A DNA stretch of 64,000 nucleotides from JAGWRA01 sp963711505 (GTDB lineage Bacteria; Acidobacteriota; Vicinamibacteria; Vicinamibacterales; CAVVIG01), in contig CAVQEJ010000006.1 of assembly GCA_963711505.1 (NCBI GenBank), positions 310,001-374,000 on the forward strand, given 5' to 3'. This document shows positions 55,402 through 62,994 of this stretch, in pieces; positions within the stretch are counted from its first letter, which is position 1; the number at the start of each line of letters is the position of its first letter. The translations under genes were made by a program, and so were the position numbers. The notes below the pieces were generated by a model. That model did not search any database and had not been told where the DNA came from. It saw only the letters and a program-made list of their open reading frames with translations.

Positions 55402-56573
55402 TCAGCTGAACAGCAGGTTCTCGACGAACGTCTGCAGCTGGATTTCCAGGTGATCGAAGCTCGTCATGTTCTCTTCGAACTCGCTCACGAAATACGGAAT
55501 CTTCGCGGCATCGAGCGCGCGGGTGTACGCCACCTGCTCCTCGAGCCCCGGTTCGCACATCTTCGCGGCCATCACGACGGCGGCGTGCGGCGCCCGCCGT
55601 GCGGATCCGCTCGAGCAGCATCTGCTCCTTCGGCTTCCGGAGGTCGTGCTGCACCGGGCTGTAGGTCGACCGATCGAGGTACGCCTCGGCGAGCCGCAGC
55701 AGCGGGTCGCCGTCGGTCGGCACGTCCTCGCGGATCCACCGCAGCCCCACCAGCAGGTCGTCGTCGACGACGTAGCAGGAGCGGCCGATGGCGCGGATGA
55801 GGTCGAGCGGAGGCTGCTCGCAGAACCCGCCCTCGAAGACGATCCGGATCTTGTCCTGCCGCCGGGCCTCGCGGTCGCGGAGCCGCGGCAGCACGTAGCG
55901 CAGCAGCGCGTTGTGCTCCTCGCGCGGAATCAGGCCGGCCAGCACGACCAGCACGTAGGCCTCGTCGGCCGACACGAGCCAGGGCGTGTCGCGCTTCAGG
56001 GCGTACAGCTCGCGCAGCAGCGCGCGGTTCTCGTTGAAGACCGCCAGCGACCGGCGCAGGTCGTCCTCACGTCACCTCGCGTCCCGCCACCTGCTCGATC
56101 GTCCGCTGCAGCCGGCCGTACTCGCCGCAGAGGTACTCGGCCGCGTGCGCCGAGTTCGCGTTCTGCGGCAGGTAGAGGATCTCGGTCGGGTAGGACACGT
56201 TGCGACCCCAGACCGCGGCGAGGTTCCGCGCGGCGTCGCAGATCGGGTGGGTGACGAACAGATCGAGCTGCACGCGATCGCTGAGCGCCAGCTCCAGCGA
56301 CGTCTTCAGGATCGAGCAGAGGTACGAGCCGAACCGCGAGTCGGCGTGGGCCGGCTCGATCGGCGCCCCGCGCACCTTGAACGGCAGCAGCCCCGCCGCG
56401 TGCGCGATCTCCTCGGGGAAGTACACCTGGAAGTGCCCGGCTACCCGCCCCCCGGCCTCGCGCCATCGGCGGACGGTGGGAAACGACGTGTCCTCCACCA
56501 GCTCGCGGCATTCGTAGAGCACCTCGTCCAGCGGGCGCCCCAGCCACTCGGGGAAGACGGTGACGGCGTTCAT
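55402..56573 (-). CDS. bcrC: ATP-dependent benzoyl-CoA reductase, BcrC/BzdN-type subunit, two frameshifts
   Basis: About 390 residues, ATG at 56573 overlapping the upstream hydratase stop. N-terminus RPLDEVLYECRELVEDTSFPTVRRWREAGGRVAGHFQVYFPEEIAHAAGLLPFKVRGAPIEP, then SYLCSILKTSLELAL and VTHPICDAARNLAAVWGRN (cluster Cys), VFEGGFCEQPPLDLIRAIGRSCYVVDDDLLVGLRWI, a block I associate specifically with BcrC-type subunits, and after the last slip VVMAAKMCEPGLEEQVAYTRALDAAKIPYFVSEFEENMTSFDHLEIQLQTFVENLLFS to the stop at 55402. Slips near 56069 and 55600. It forms the benzoyl-CoA binding and reducing module with BcrB. Confidence 0.88.
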
Positions 56574-57331
56574 CGGTGCCTCCAGACGGGCGTCCGCTTC
56601 TCGATGAACGCCCGCAGTCCGTCCAGCGCGTCCTCGGTTTCCATCAGTCCGTCCACGTAGATCGAGCCGGCGGCCTCGAGCGCCATCAGGTCGGATTCGT
56701 CGTCGCGCGCGCGGAACATCCGCTTCGCGTGGCGGAGCGTCGAGGCGCTGTGGCGGCCGATGCGCGCCGCCAGCTCCAGCGTCTCCGTCTCGAGGTCGGC
56801 GTCGGCGACCACCCGGCGCACGAGACCGGCCTGCGCCGCGTCGGCAGCCTTCACCGGGTCGCCGGTGAAGATCAGCTCCGCCGCCAGCCCGCGCGAACAG
56901 CGCGAGCCCAGCCAGGCGGCGGCGATCGGCGGCGCGACGCCCAGCAGGATCTCCGGCTGCCCGAACAGGGCGCCCTCCGCGGCGATGATGAGGTCGGCGG
57001 CGAGCACCAGCTCGAATCCGCCGCCGAGGCAGCGTCCCTGCACGGCGGCGATGACCGGCACGGGAAAGGCGTCGAGCTCGGCGACCGTCTGGAGGAACTC
57101 GGCGATGAGCGGCTCGTGGTGCGGCGGCAGGTGCTCGCCGACGTCGGCCCCCGCGGAGAAGTGCTTCCCGGCGGCCTGCACCACGAGCACCCGCAGCGAC
57201 GCATCGTCGGCGAGACGGTGCATCTCGGCGCGCAGTTCGCCCATGGCGCTCCGCGTGAGGATGTTGACCGGCGGGTTGTCGAGCACCAGCCGCGCGACGC
57301 CGTTGTCGACCGTCGACTGCACCAGGCTCAT
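56570..57331 (-). CDS. dch: cyclohexa-1,5-diene-1-carbonyl-CoA hydratase-like crotonase
   Basis: 253 residues, ATG at 57331, stop at 56570 overlapping bcrC by ATGA, so coupled. Crotonase fold: NPPVNILTRSAMGELRAEM, AGKHFSAGADVGEHLP (oxyanion hole), AVQGRCLGGGFELVLAADLIIAAEGALFGQPEILLGVAPP with the catalytic acidic positions, DGLRAFIEKRTPVW at the end. In the anaerobic benzoate pathway this enzyme adds water to cyclohexa-1,5-diene-1-carbonyl-CoA, the product of benzoyl-CoA reductase. The context decides the assignment, since generic enoyl-CoA hydratases look similar. Confidence 0.83.
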   Translation of the reverse strand: MSLVQSTVDNGVARLVLDNPPVNILTRSAMGELRAEMHRLADDASLRVLVVQAAGKHFSAGADVGEHLPPHHEPLIAEFLQTVAELDAFPVPVIAAVQGRCLGGGFELVLAADLIIAAEGALFGQPEILLGVAPPIAAAWLGSRCSRGLAAELIFTGDPVKAADAAQAGLVRRVVADADLETETLELAARIGRHSASTLRHAKRMFRARDDESDLMALEAAGSIYVDGLMETEDALDGLRAFIEKRTPVWRHR

Positions 57332-58395
57332 GACGGCACCTGCGGGGCCTCCGGCAGCGTGGCGCCGCACGCGCCGCAGAAGCCGAACCCCTCGGGCAGG
57401 TTGTTCGCGCCGCAGGCCGGGCAGACGTGCGTCGGCGGGCCCCATTGCGTTTCCGACGATCCACCGTCGGCCGCCCGCTGGCGCAGCAGGCGGTAGCGCG
57501 ACGGCCGCTTCTCGACGAAGGCCCGCATGCCCTCGACCGGCTCCCAGCAGGTGTAGTGGAGCGACAGCCAGTCCTGCGCGTGGCGCACCGTCTGGTGCCA
57601 CGCCATGTCCTTCCAGAAGTTCACCTGCTGCTTCGTGTAGCGCGCGCACTCGGGGAACGAGTCGAGCAGCTTCTCCGCGATCGTGTGCACCTGCGTGTCG
57701 AGGCGCGAGAGGTCGATGCGGTAGCCGTCCTTGCCGCCCTGCGCCTTCTTGATCTCCTCGGGCGTCGCATGCTCGAGCCAGTCGTCGCCCCGACGCACCG
57801 ACGGGACCACCCAGTTCACGAGGCCCCAGTCGAGGGCCTTGGTGGCCGGCACCGGCTCGTTCAGGAAGAGGATCTCGCGCGCGCGCTTGTCGCCGACGAC
57901 GAGCGGGAGCCACTGGGTGGAGCCGCCGCAGGCGACCGACCCGACCTGCGTGCCGACCTGCTTGATGAAGGCGTGCTGCGCCATCACGGTGAGGTCGCAG
58001 GCGAGCTGCGTCTCGTTGCCGCCGCCGACCGCCATCCCGTTCAGCCGCGCGATCACCGGCTTGCCGGTGTTGAGGATGCTCTCGATGTAGGCCCGGAAGA
58101 GCGCCATGTACTTCCAGTAGTCGCGGGGCCGCGTCACGTAGTCGGCGGCGTACTCCTTGACGTCGCCGCCGGTGCAGAACGCATGGTGCCCCGCGCCGGT
58201 CAGCACGATGACGCCGACCTGGTCGTCGAAGCTGGCGTCGCGAAACGCCGCGGCGAGCTCTTCCAGCGCGCGTGTGCTGTACGCGTTGTAGTTCTGGGGA
58301 CGGTTGATCGTGATCGTGGCCACCATGTCAGCTTTCGTGTAGCTGACTTCATGGAAGCCCAGACTCTCGGCGGGACGCGACGGAAACTGACTCAT
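57328..58395 (-). CDS. oah: 6-oxocyclohex-1-ene-1-carbonyl-CoA hydrolase-like crotonase with C-terminal zinc ribbon
   Basis: 355 residues from ATG 58395, with AGGAGAAG 9 bases upstream. NRPQNYNAYSTRALEELAAAFRDASFDDQVGVIVLTGAGHHAFCTGGDVKEYAADY (oxyanion hole), NGMAVGGGNETQLACDLTVMAQHAFIKQVGTQVGSVACGGSTQWLPLVVGDKRAREILFLNEPVPATKALDWGLVNWVVP, and TKQQVNFWKDMAWHQTVRHAQDWLSLHYTCWEPVEGMRAFVEKRP fit the BamA/Oah group, which hydrates and hydrolytically opens the ring to 3-hydroxypimelyl-CoA. An unusual C-terminal C-x-x-C...C-x-x-C zinc ribbon (CPACGANNLPEGFGFCGACG) follows. Its stop overlaps dch (ATGA). Confidence 0.85.
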   Translation of the reverse strand: MSQFPSRPAESLGFHEVSYTKADMVATITINRPQNYNAYSTRALEELAAAFRDASFDDQVGVIVLTGAGHHAFCTGGDVKEYAADYVTRPRDYWKYMALFRAYIESILNTGKPVIARLNGMAVGGGNETQLACDLTVMAQHAFIKQVGTQVGSVACGGSTQWLPLVVGDKRAREILFLNEPVPATKALDWGLVNWVVPSVRRGDDWLEHATPEEIKKAQGGKDGYRIDLSRLDTQVHTIAEKLLDSFPECARYTKQQVNFWKDMAWHQTVRHAQDWLSLHYTCWEPVEGMRAFVEKRPSRYRLLRQRAADGGSSETQWGPPTHVCPACGANNLPEGFGFCGACGATLPEAPQVPS

Positions 58396-58413
58396 GATCA
58401 GCTTCTCCTTCAC

Positions 58414-59302
58414 TCAGGCGGCAGGCGCGGCATCGGCTACGTCGCCGGCATCACAGATCTCCCTGACGTATCGCTCGGCCGGCTCGGCGAGCACGGCATG
58501 ACAGGTCTCGAACACGCGCGCCGCCTCGCCGCCCTTCCAGTCGGGGGGCAGCAGCGGCGCCGGCAGATAGGGGTCCTCCTGGGGAAAGGCGCGGGACCTG
58601 ATGGACCAGCTCGAAGCGCCGGACGAAGCAGGCCCGGGGCGGCAGGCACGGCGCGGCCGGCCGGCCGGCCACCGCGCCGGCTCCCGCCTGGCGGCACGCT
58701 GCGCAGTGCGTGAGCGTCGGCGCCCAGTCGTCGAGGAACGCGGCGTAGCGCCGGTTGATCGCGCCGAGATCCCAGCACTCGGCCACCAGCTGATCGGTCG
58801 AGGCATAGCCGAGGTGCTCGCCGCGGAAGATCTCGAGGTGCTTGGAGACCTTCAGCGACGCGGCGATGTCCCCCAGCTCCTGGCGCACGTCGTGCGGCGT
58901 GATCCAGAGGCCGTTGGCGAGCAGGCCGCAGCCGAGCCACTGCAGCTTCACGCGCAGCGCGTCGCGCCGGTGACGGCCCGATTCGGGAATGGAGTAGGCG
59001 ACGAGATACCAGGTGCCGTCCCAGGACGCGGGATGCGGCGGGTGATAGATGCGCTCGCGGCCGGTCTCGAGGAGCCGCCGCCCGCGCTTCGTGAGGCCGT
59101 AGTAGCTGCGCGGACCGCGGCGGTCCGCCGTCAGCCAGCCCTTCTGCGTCATCCGCGACAGGACCGTCCGCGTCGCGACCGGCGAGACGCCGAGGCCGCC
59201 GAGCAGCGCGATGAGGCTGCCCACCCACACCGGTCGGTCGCGACCGAGCAGGTAGTCACCGAAGAGCGTGAAGACGAGATCCTGTGAGCGGGAGCCGGTC
59301 AT
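58414..59302 (-). CDS. PaaX-type transcriptional regulator, one frameshift near C-terminus
   Basis: About 296 residues, ATG at 59302. N-terminal winged helix LVFTLFGDYLLGRDRPVWVGSLIALLGGLGVSPVATRTVLSRMTQKGWLTADRRGPRSYYGLTKRG, then the PaaX-like central domain (RRDALRVKLQWLGCGLLANGLWITPHDV). A slip near 58600 gives the conserved end FPQEDPYLPAPLLPPDWKGGEAARVFETCHAVLAEPAERYV. PaaX represses phenylacetate genes and is released by phenylacetyl-CoA; here it precedes oah by 18 bases as the first gene of the operon, so it may sense benzoyl-CoA or another aryl-CoA. Autoregulation through the inverted repeat at 59321-59362 is likely. Confidence 0.85.
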
Positions 59303-59318
59303 CCATCAGCCTCTGGTC

Positions 59319-59350
59319 ATAATATTTCACTGTTGCAACGACCGTGTCAA
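59319..59350 (-). promoter_or_regulatory. probable promoter of the PaaX-benzoyl-CoA operon
   Basis: On the minus strand a perfect -35 TTGACA (59350-59345) is followed after 17 bases by AAATAT, or after 20 bases by TATTAT (59324-59319), in the only AT-rich island of the region. It lies 17-48 bases upstream of the regulator ATG (59302). The exact -10 is uncertain. Confidence 0.6.
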
Positions 59351-59362
59351 GAGTGCAATATT
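59321..59362. promoter_or_regulatory. putative operator: 11-base inverted repeat over the promoter
   Basis: AATATTTCACT (59321-59331) is matched by AGTGCAATATT (59352-59362), whose reverse complement is AATATTGCACT: ten of eleven positions agree. The spacer is 20 bases, so the arm centres are 31 bases (about three helical turns) apart. The arms bracket the -35 and overlap the -10 of the minus-strand promoter. A long, widely spaced palindrome fits a PaaX-type repressor site, and lying between divergent genes it could also control the MaoC gene. Confidence 0.62.
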
Positions 59363-59379
59363 CCAACTGGACCGGAAAC

Positions 59380-59438
59380 CGCCGACTGAAGACCGTCGAC
59401 CGGAGACCGTAGACTGGAGTCCGTAGCCTGAAGCCCGG
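59380..59438 (+). repeat. GACCGTAG / CTGGAGTCCG tandem word repeat
   Basis: Runs of 7-9-base words: CCGACTGAAGACCGTCGACC, GGAGACCGTAGACTGGAGTC and CGTAGCCTGAAGCCCGGAG. The words are of the same family as at 31484-31556 and 62298-62340 (TCTACAG, GGTCTACGG-like). It occupies the leader of the MaoC gene, ending 7 bases before its ATG, so the RBS (CCCGGAG) is formed by the last repeat word. Confidence 0.65.
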
Positions 59439-59445
59439 AGCCCTT

Positions 59446-59883
59446 ATGGGTCTTTTCTTCGAGGATTTCACCCCCGGCCGGCAGTTCGAGACGCCCGGGC
59501 GGACGGTCTCCGACGAGGACGTGGCGACGTTCGCCGCGGTGTCGGGCGACCGCAATCCCCTCCACACCGACGAGGCCTACGCCCGCACCACGCCGTTCGG
59601 CGGCCGGATCGCGCACGGCGCGCTCGGCCTCGCCGTCGCGACGGGACTGTTCAGCCAGCTGGGCATCACCTCCGGCACGCTGGTCGCGCTGGTCGGCGTC
59701 GAGTGGAACTTCCGGGCACCGATCCGGCCCGGCGACACCGTCCGCCTGCGGCTGCGCGTCGCCGAGCAGCGGCCCCTGGAACGCCGCGACCGCGGCCTCG
59801 TCCGCTTCGCCGCCGAGCTCGTCAACCAGTCGGACGAGGTCGTGCAGGAGGGGGTGCTGACGGAGCTCGTCAGGACGAAATGA
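59446..59883 (+). CDS. MaoC-type (R)-hydratase
   Basis: 145 residues, ATG at 59446. FEDFTPGRQFETPGRTVSDEDVATFAAVSGDRNPLHTDEAYARTTPFGGRIAHGALGLAVATGLFS is the hydratase-2 motif (the catalytic Asp and His in GDRNPLHTD, then GGRIAHG). The second half VEWNFRAPIRPGDTVRLRLRV closes the hotdog fold. Enzymes of this family hydrate 2-enoyl-CoA to (R)-3-hydroxyacyl-CoA. It is divergent from the benzoate operon and shares its regulatory spacer, so it may take part in further degradation of ring-opened acyl-CoA. Confidence 0.9.
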   Translation: MGLFFEDFTPGRQFETPGRTVSDEDVATFAAVSGDRNPLHTDEAYARTTPFGGRIAHGALGLAVATGLFSQLGITSGTLVALVGVEWNFRAPIRPGDTVRLRLRVAEQRPLERRDRGLVRFAAELVNQSDEVVQEGVLTELVRTK

Positions 59884-59925
59884 ACCGCCCCGTGAGATAC
59901 TTCCGCAATTCCGGAGGTTCCACAG

Positions 59926-62295
59926 ATGCGACTGCGCCTGGCTCTCCGTTCCCTTCGCGCGCCCGCGTGCGCGCTGGCCGCCCTCCTGGTGGCCGCGATG
60001 CCGGTGGCCGCCCAGCCGGCGGCCGCCACCGCCCGCCGCGTGCTGACGGCCGCTGATTACCACCGCGCCGAGCAGTTCATGCCGTACAACACGGATCCGC
60101 TCGTGCTCAACAGCGGCGTCCGCGCCACCTGGCTCTGGCACGATCCGGACGATCGGTTCTGGTACCGGACGCGGACGGAACGGGGCGAAGAGTTCGTCCT
60201 CGTCGACCCGGTGAAGCAGACGCGCGGTCCGGCCTTCGATCAGGAGAAGCTGGCCGCCGGCCTCTCGTCGGCGTCGGGCCAGCAGGTACGAGCCGTACGC
60301 GCTCCCCTTCCGCACCTTCACGTTCACCGACGACGGGCAGTCGGTCTGGTTCGATCTGAAGGACAAGCGCTGGACCTGCAGCCTGCAGAGCTACACCTGC
60401 ACGTCGGAGGACAACAAGGCGCTGAAGAACGAGTCGCTCTCGCCCGATCACACGAAGGCGGTCTTCATCCGCGACTGGAACCTCTGGGTGCGCGATCGTG
60501 AAGAGCGGCAAGGAAACGCAGCTCACCACCGACGGCGTGAAGGACTTCGGCTACGCGACCGACAACGCCGGCTGGGAGCGCACCGATCGCCCGATCGTCC
60601 TCTGGGCGCCCGACTCGAAGAAGGTGGCCACCTTCCAGCAGGACCAGCGGAAGGACGGCGAGATGTATCTCGTCAACACCCAGGTCGGGCATCCGAAGCT
60701 CGAAGCCTGGAAGTATCCGCTGCCGGGCGACAAGGACGTGACGACGATCGAGCGGGTCATCATCGACGTCGACCACCCGAAGGTGATCCGGCTGAAGATG
60801 CCGCCCGACCAGCACCGGTCCACGCTCTGCGACGACGTCGCCTGCGGCGGCGACTGGAGCGACGTGCAGTGGAGCCCCGACTCGAAGCACCTCGGCTTCA
60901 TCTCCACCTCCCGCAACCACCAGCACGAGGTGGTGCGGGAAGCCGACGCCGGCAACGGCGACGTGCGCGACGTCATGCACGAGGACGTCGACACGTTCTA
61001 CGACTCGGCGCAGGCCATGTCCGGCAAGGCGAACTGGGACTACCTGCCGCAGTCGAACGAGATCATCTGGTACTCCGAGCGCGACAACTGGGGTCAGCTC
61101 TATCTCTACGACCTCAAGACGGGGGCGCTGAAGAACCAGATCACGACCGGGGACGGCAACGTCGACCAGATGCTGCACGTCGACGCGCCGCACCGCCAGA
61201 TCTACTTCATCGGCAACGGCAAGCAGGCGGGGATCGATCCGTCCTACCAGCACCTGTACCGGATCGACTTCGACGGCACGCATCTGCAGATGCTCACGCC
61301 CGTGCCCGACGCGTTCCACGACGTGTCGATGCCGGAGGACGGGCGGTTCTTCGTCGACGCCTATTCGACGCCGGTCGTGCCGCCGGTCGCCTTGGTCGGC
61401 GACAGCACCGGCAAGCAGGTGATGGCGCTCGAGAAGGCCGACATCTCGCGGCTGCAGGCGATCGGCTGGAAGCCTCCGGTGCCGATCGTCGTGAAGGCGC
61501 GCGACGGCAAGACGGACCTCTACGGCCTGATGTATCGCGCCGACGAACTTCGATCCGTCGAAGAAGTACCCGATCGTCAACCACATCTATCCCGGGCCGC
61601 AGACGGGCAGCGTCGGCGGCCGCACGTTCCGCGCCTCGCACGGCGACACCCAGTCCCTCGCCGAGCTCGGCTTCATCGTCGTCGAGATCGACGGGATGGG
61701 GACGCCGTGGCGGTCGCACCAGTTCCACGCCGCGTACTACGGGAACCTGGGCGACAACACGCTGCCCGACCAGGTGGCCGGCATGAAGGAGCTGGCCGCG
61801 AAGTATCCGTGGATCGACCTCGACCGCGCCGGCATCTACGGCCATTCGGGCGGCGGCTTCGCCACGGCCGACGCGATGTTCAGCTACCCCGACTTCTTCA
61901 AGGTCGGCATCTCCGAGGCGGGCAACCACGACAACCGCGTCTACGAGGACGACTGGGCGAGCGGTGGCAGGGGCTGCTCGTCGACCAACGCCGACGGGAC
62001 GACGAACTACGACAGCTCGGCGAACCAGTTGAAGGCGAAGAACCTGAAGGGCCACCTGCTGCTGGCGCACGGCACGATGGACACCAACGTGCCGCCCTAC
62101 AACACGCTGCTCGTCGTGAACGCGCTCATCGCGGCCAACAAGGACTTCGACCTGATCCTGCTGCCGAACCGGAACCACGGCTTCGGCAACGAGCCGTACA
62201 TGGTGCGCCGCCGGTGGGATTACTTCGTGCGGTACCTGATGGGCGCGACGCCGCCGCACGAGTACAAGCTGACGCCGCCGAAGCAGCCGAACTGA
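59926..62295 (+). CDS. secreted S9 peptidase (dipeptidyl-peptidase IV-like), several frameshifts
   Basis: About 790 residues, ATG at 59926 after CCGGAGG. Signal peptide (RSLRAPACALAALLVAAMPVAAQP). Propeller region: YEPYALPFRTFTFTDDGQSVWFDLKD, LSPDHTKAVFIRDWNLWVRD, then VLWAPDSKKVATFQQD, VQWSPDSKHLGFISTSRN and LPQSNEIIWYSERDNWGQLYLYDL. Catalytic domain: KYPIVNHIYPGP, AGIYGHSGGGFATADAMF (Ser), LLLAHGTMDTNVPPYNTLLVV (Asp) and PNRNHGFG (His). Slips near 60290, 60495, 61555 and a compensated pair near 61960. Cleaves dipeptides from peptide N-termini, complementing tricorn and M20 in extracellular peptide use. Confidence 0.88.
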
Positions 62296-62297
62296 GC

Positions 62298-62340
62298 GCT
62301 ACCGCCGTCTTCGGGCTACAGTCTCCGGGCTGCAGTCCAG
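62298..62340 (+). repeat. CTACAGTC / CGGGCTGCAG word repeat
   Basis: GCTACCGCCGTCTTCGGGCT and ACAGTCTCCGGGCTGCAGTC are degenerate copies of an 8-9-base word related to those at 31484, 32453 and 59380. It overlaps the last codons of trmO. Confidence 0.6.
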
Positions 62341-62751
62341 GACGCGCTTGATGTCCACGACCGGGGTCCCGTCGATCGCCTCGATGGGACCGACCTTCAG
62401 GCGGGTGCCGTCGATCTCGCGGATGGTGACGCGGTGCAGCCCGATCGGATTCGGCCGATCGGGCGACCGCGTCCCGAACACCCCCAGCAACGGCCCTTCC
62501 GTCCGGCCGCGGGGACGGACTTCGAGCACGTCGCGCCGCCCCTGGTGCAGCCAGGTCACGACGACGATCTCCTGACCGGGCTCGAGACCGCGCAAGCCGG
62601 CCGCGCAGGCCGCATCCAGCTCCAGCCAGGCATCGGGCGCCCCTTCCCGCCCCTGCCTGGGGGCCTCGGCGCGCGAGCGGATGGCCGACCGGATCACGCC
62701 GATCGGCTGGAGGGCAAAGGCGCCGCCACTGCCGGCGGCCGGATCAGCCAC
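62299..62751 (-). CDS. trmO: tRNA (N6-threonylcarbamoyladenosine(37)-N6)-methyltransferase TrmO
   Basis: 150 residues from ATG 62751. LQPIGVIRSAIRSRAEAPRQGREG is the TrmO N-terminus, GVFGTRSPDRPNPIGLHRVTIREIDGTRLKVGPIEAIDGTPVVDIKRVL the conserved core, where DRPNPIG is the signature. The enzyme methylates t6A37 in tRNA(Thr). The natural end is DIKRVL; the last 13 residues (DCSPETVARRRR) are read from a word repeat at 62298-62340 and probably have no structural role. It converges with the S9 gene, 3 bases away. Confidence 0.9.
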   Translation of the reverse strand: MADPAAGSGGAFALQPIGVIRSAIRSRAEAPRQGREGAPDAWLELDAACAAGLRGLEPGQEIVVVTWLHQGRRDVLEVRPRGRTEGPLLGVFGTRSPDRPNPIGLHRVTIREIDGTRLKVGPIEAIDGTPVVDIKRVLDCSPETVARRRR

Positions 62752-62754
62752 CGA

Positions 62755-62928
62755 TCACCTGCCGCCCAGCTTCGCCAGCAGACGCTCGGCCAGGTCCTGG
62801 CGCTTCACGAGTTCGTGCCGCATGTCGTGCTTCTCGGTGCGCGACACTTCCCGCCGCAGATCGGGCAGGTAGTCGTGCAGCAGGCCGCTCAGGGTTTTCG
62901 CTTCGTCATCGGTCAAGTCGAGATGCAT
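62755..62928 (-). CDS. small helical protein
   Basis: 57 residues, ATG at 62928 with AGGAG 10 bases upstream. MHLDLTDDEAKTLSGLLHDY then LPDLRREVSRTEKHDMRHEL and VKRQDLAERLLAKLGGR: strongly amphipathic, all-helical and coiled-coil-like. It precedes trmO by 3 bases on the same strand, so the two are probably cotranslated. Short proteins with LTxxExxxLxxLLxxxLxxLxxExxRT are widespread in bacteria and uncharacterised. Confidence 0.7.
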   Translation of the reverse strand: MHLDLTDDEAKTLSGLLHDYLPDLRREVSRTEKHDMRHELVKRQDLAERLLAKLGGR

Positions 62929-62994
62929 CGCGTGATCTCCTGACGGAAGTGGACGGACGTACGACGTGCGAGGTGCGGCGCCCGGGGGCCGGCG

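Noticed and set aside
52440..56573. Reductase subunits as 2-hydroxyglutaryl-CoA dehydratase rather than benzoyl-CoA reductase
   Set aside because: The BcrC-type block FCEQPPLDLIRAIGRSCYVVDD and the linked Oah, Dch and Had genes favour benzoyl-CoA; the dehydratase has one activator gene, not two ATPase subunits.
59319..59362. The inverted repeat as a transcription terminator
   Set aside because: It has a 20-base spacer, AT-rich arms, and lies upstream of both flanking genes with a -35/-10 inside, so an operator is more plausible.
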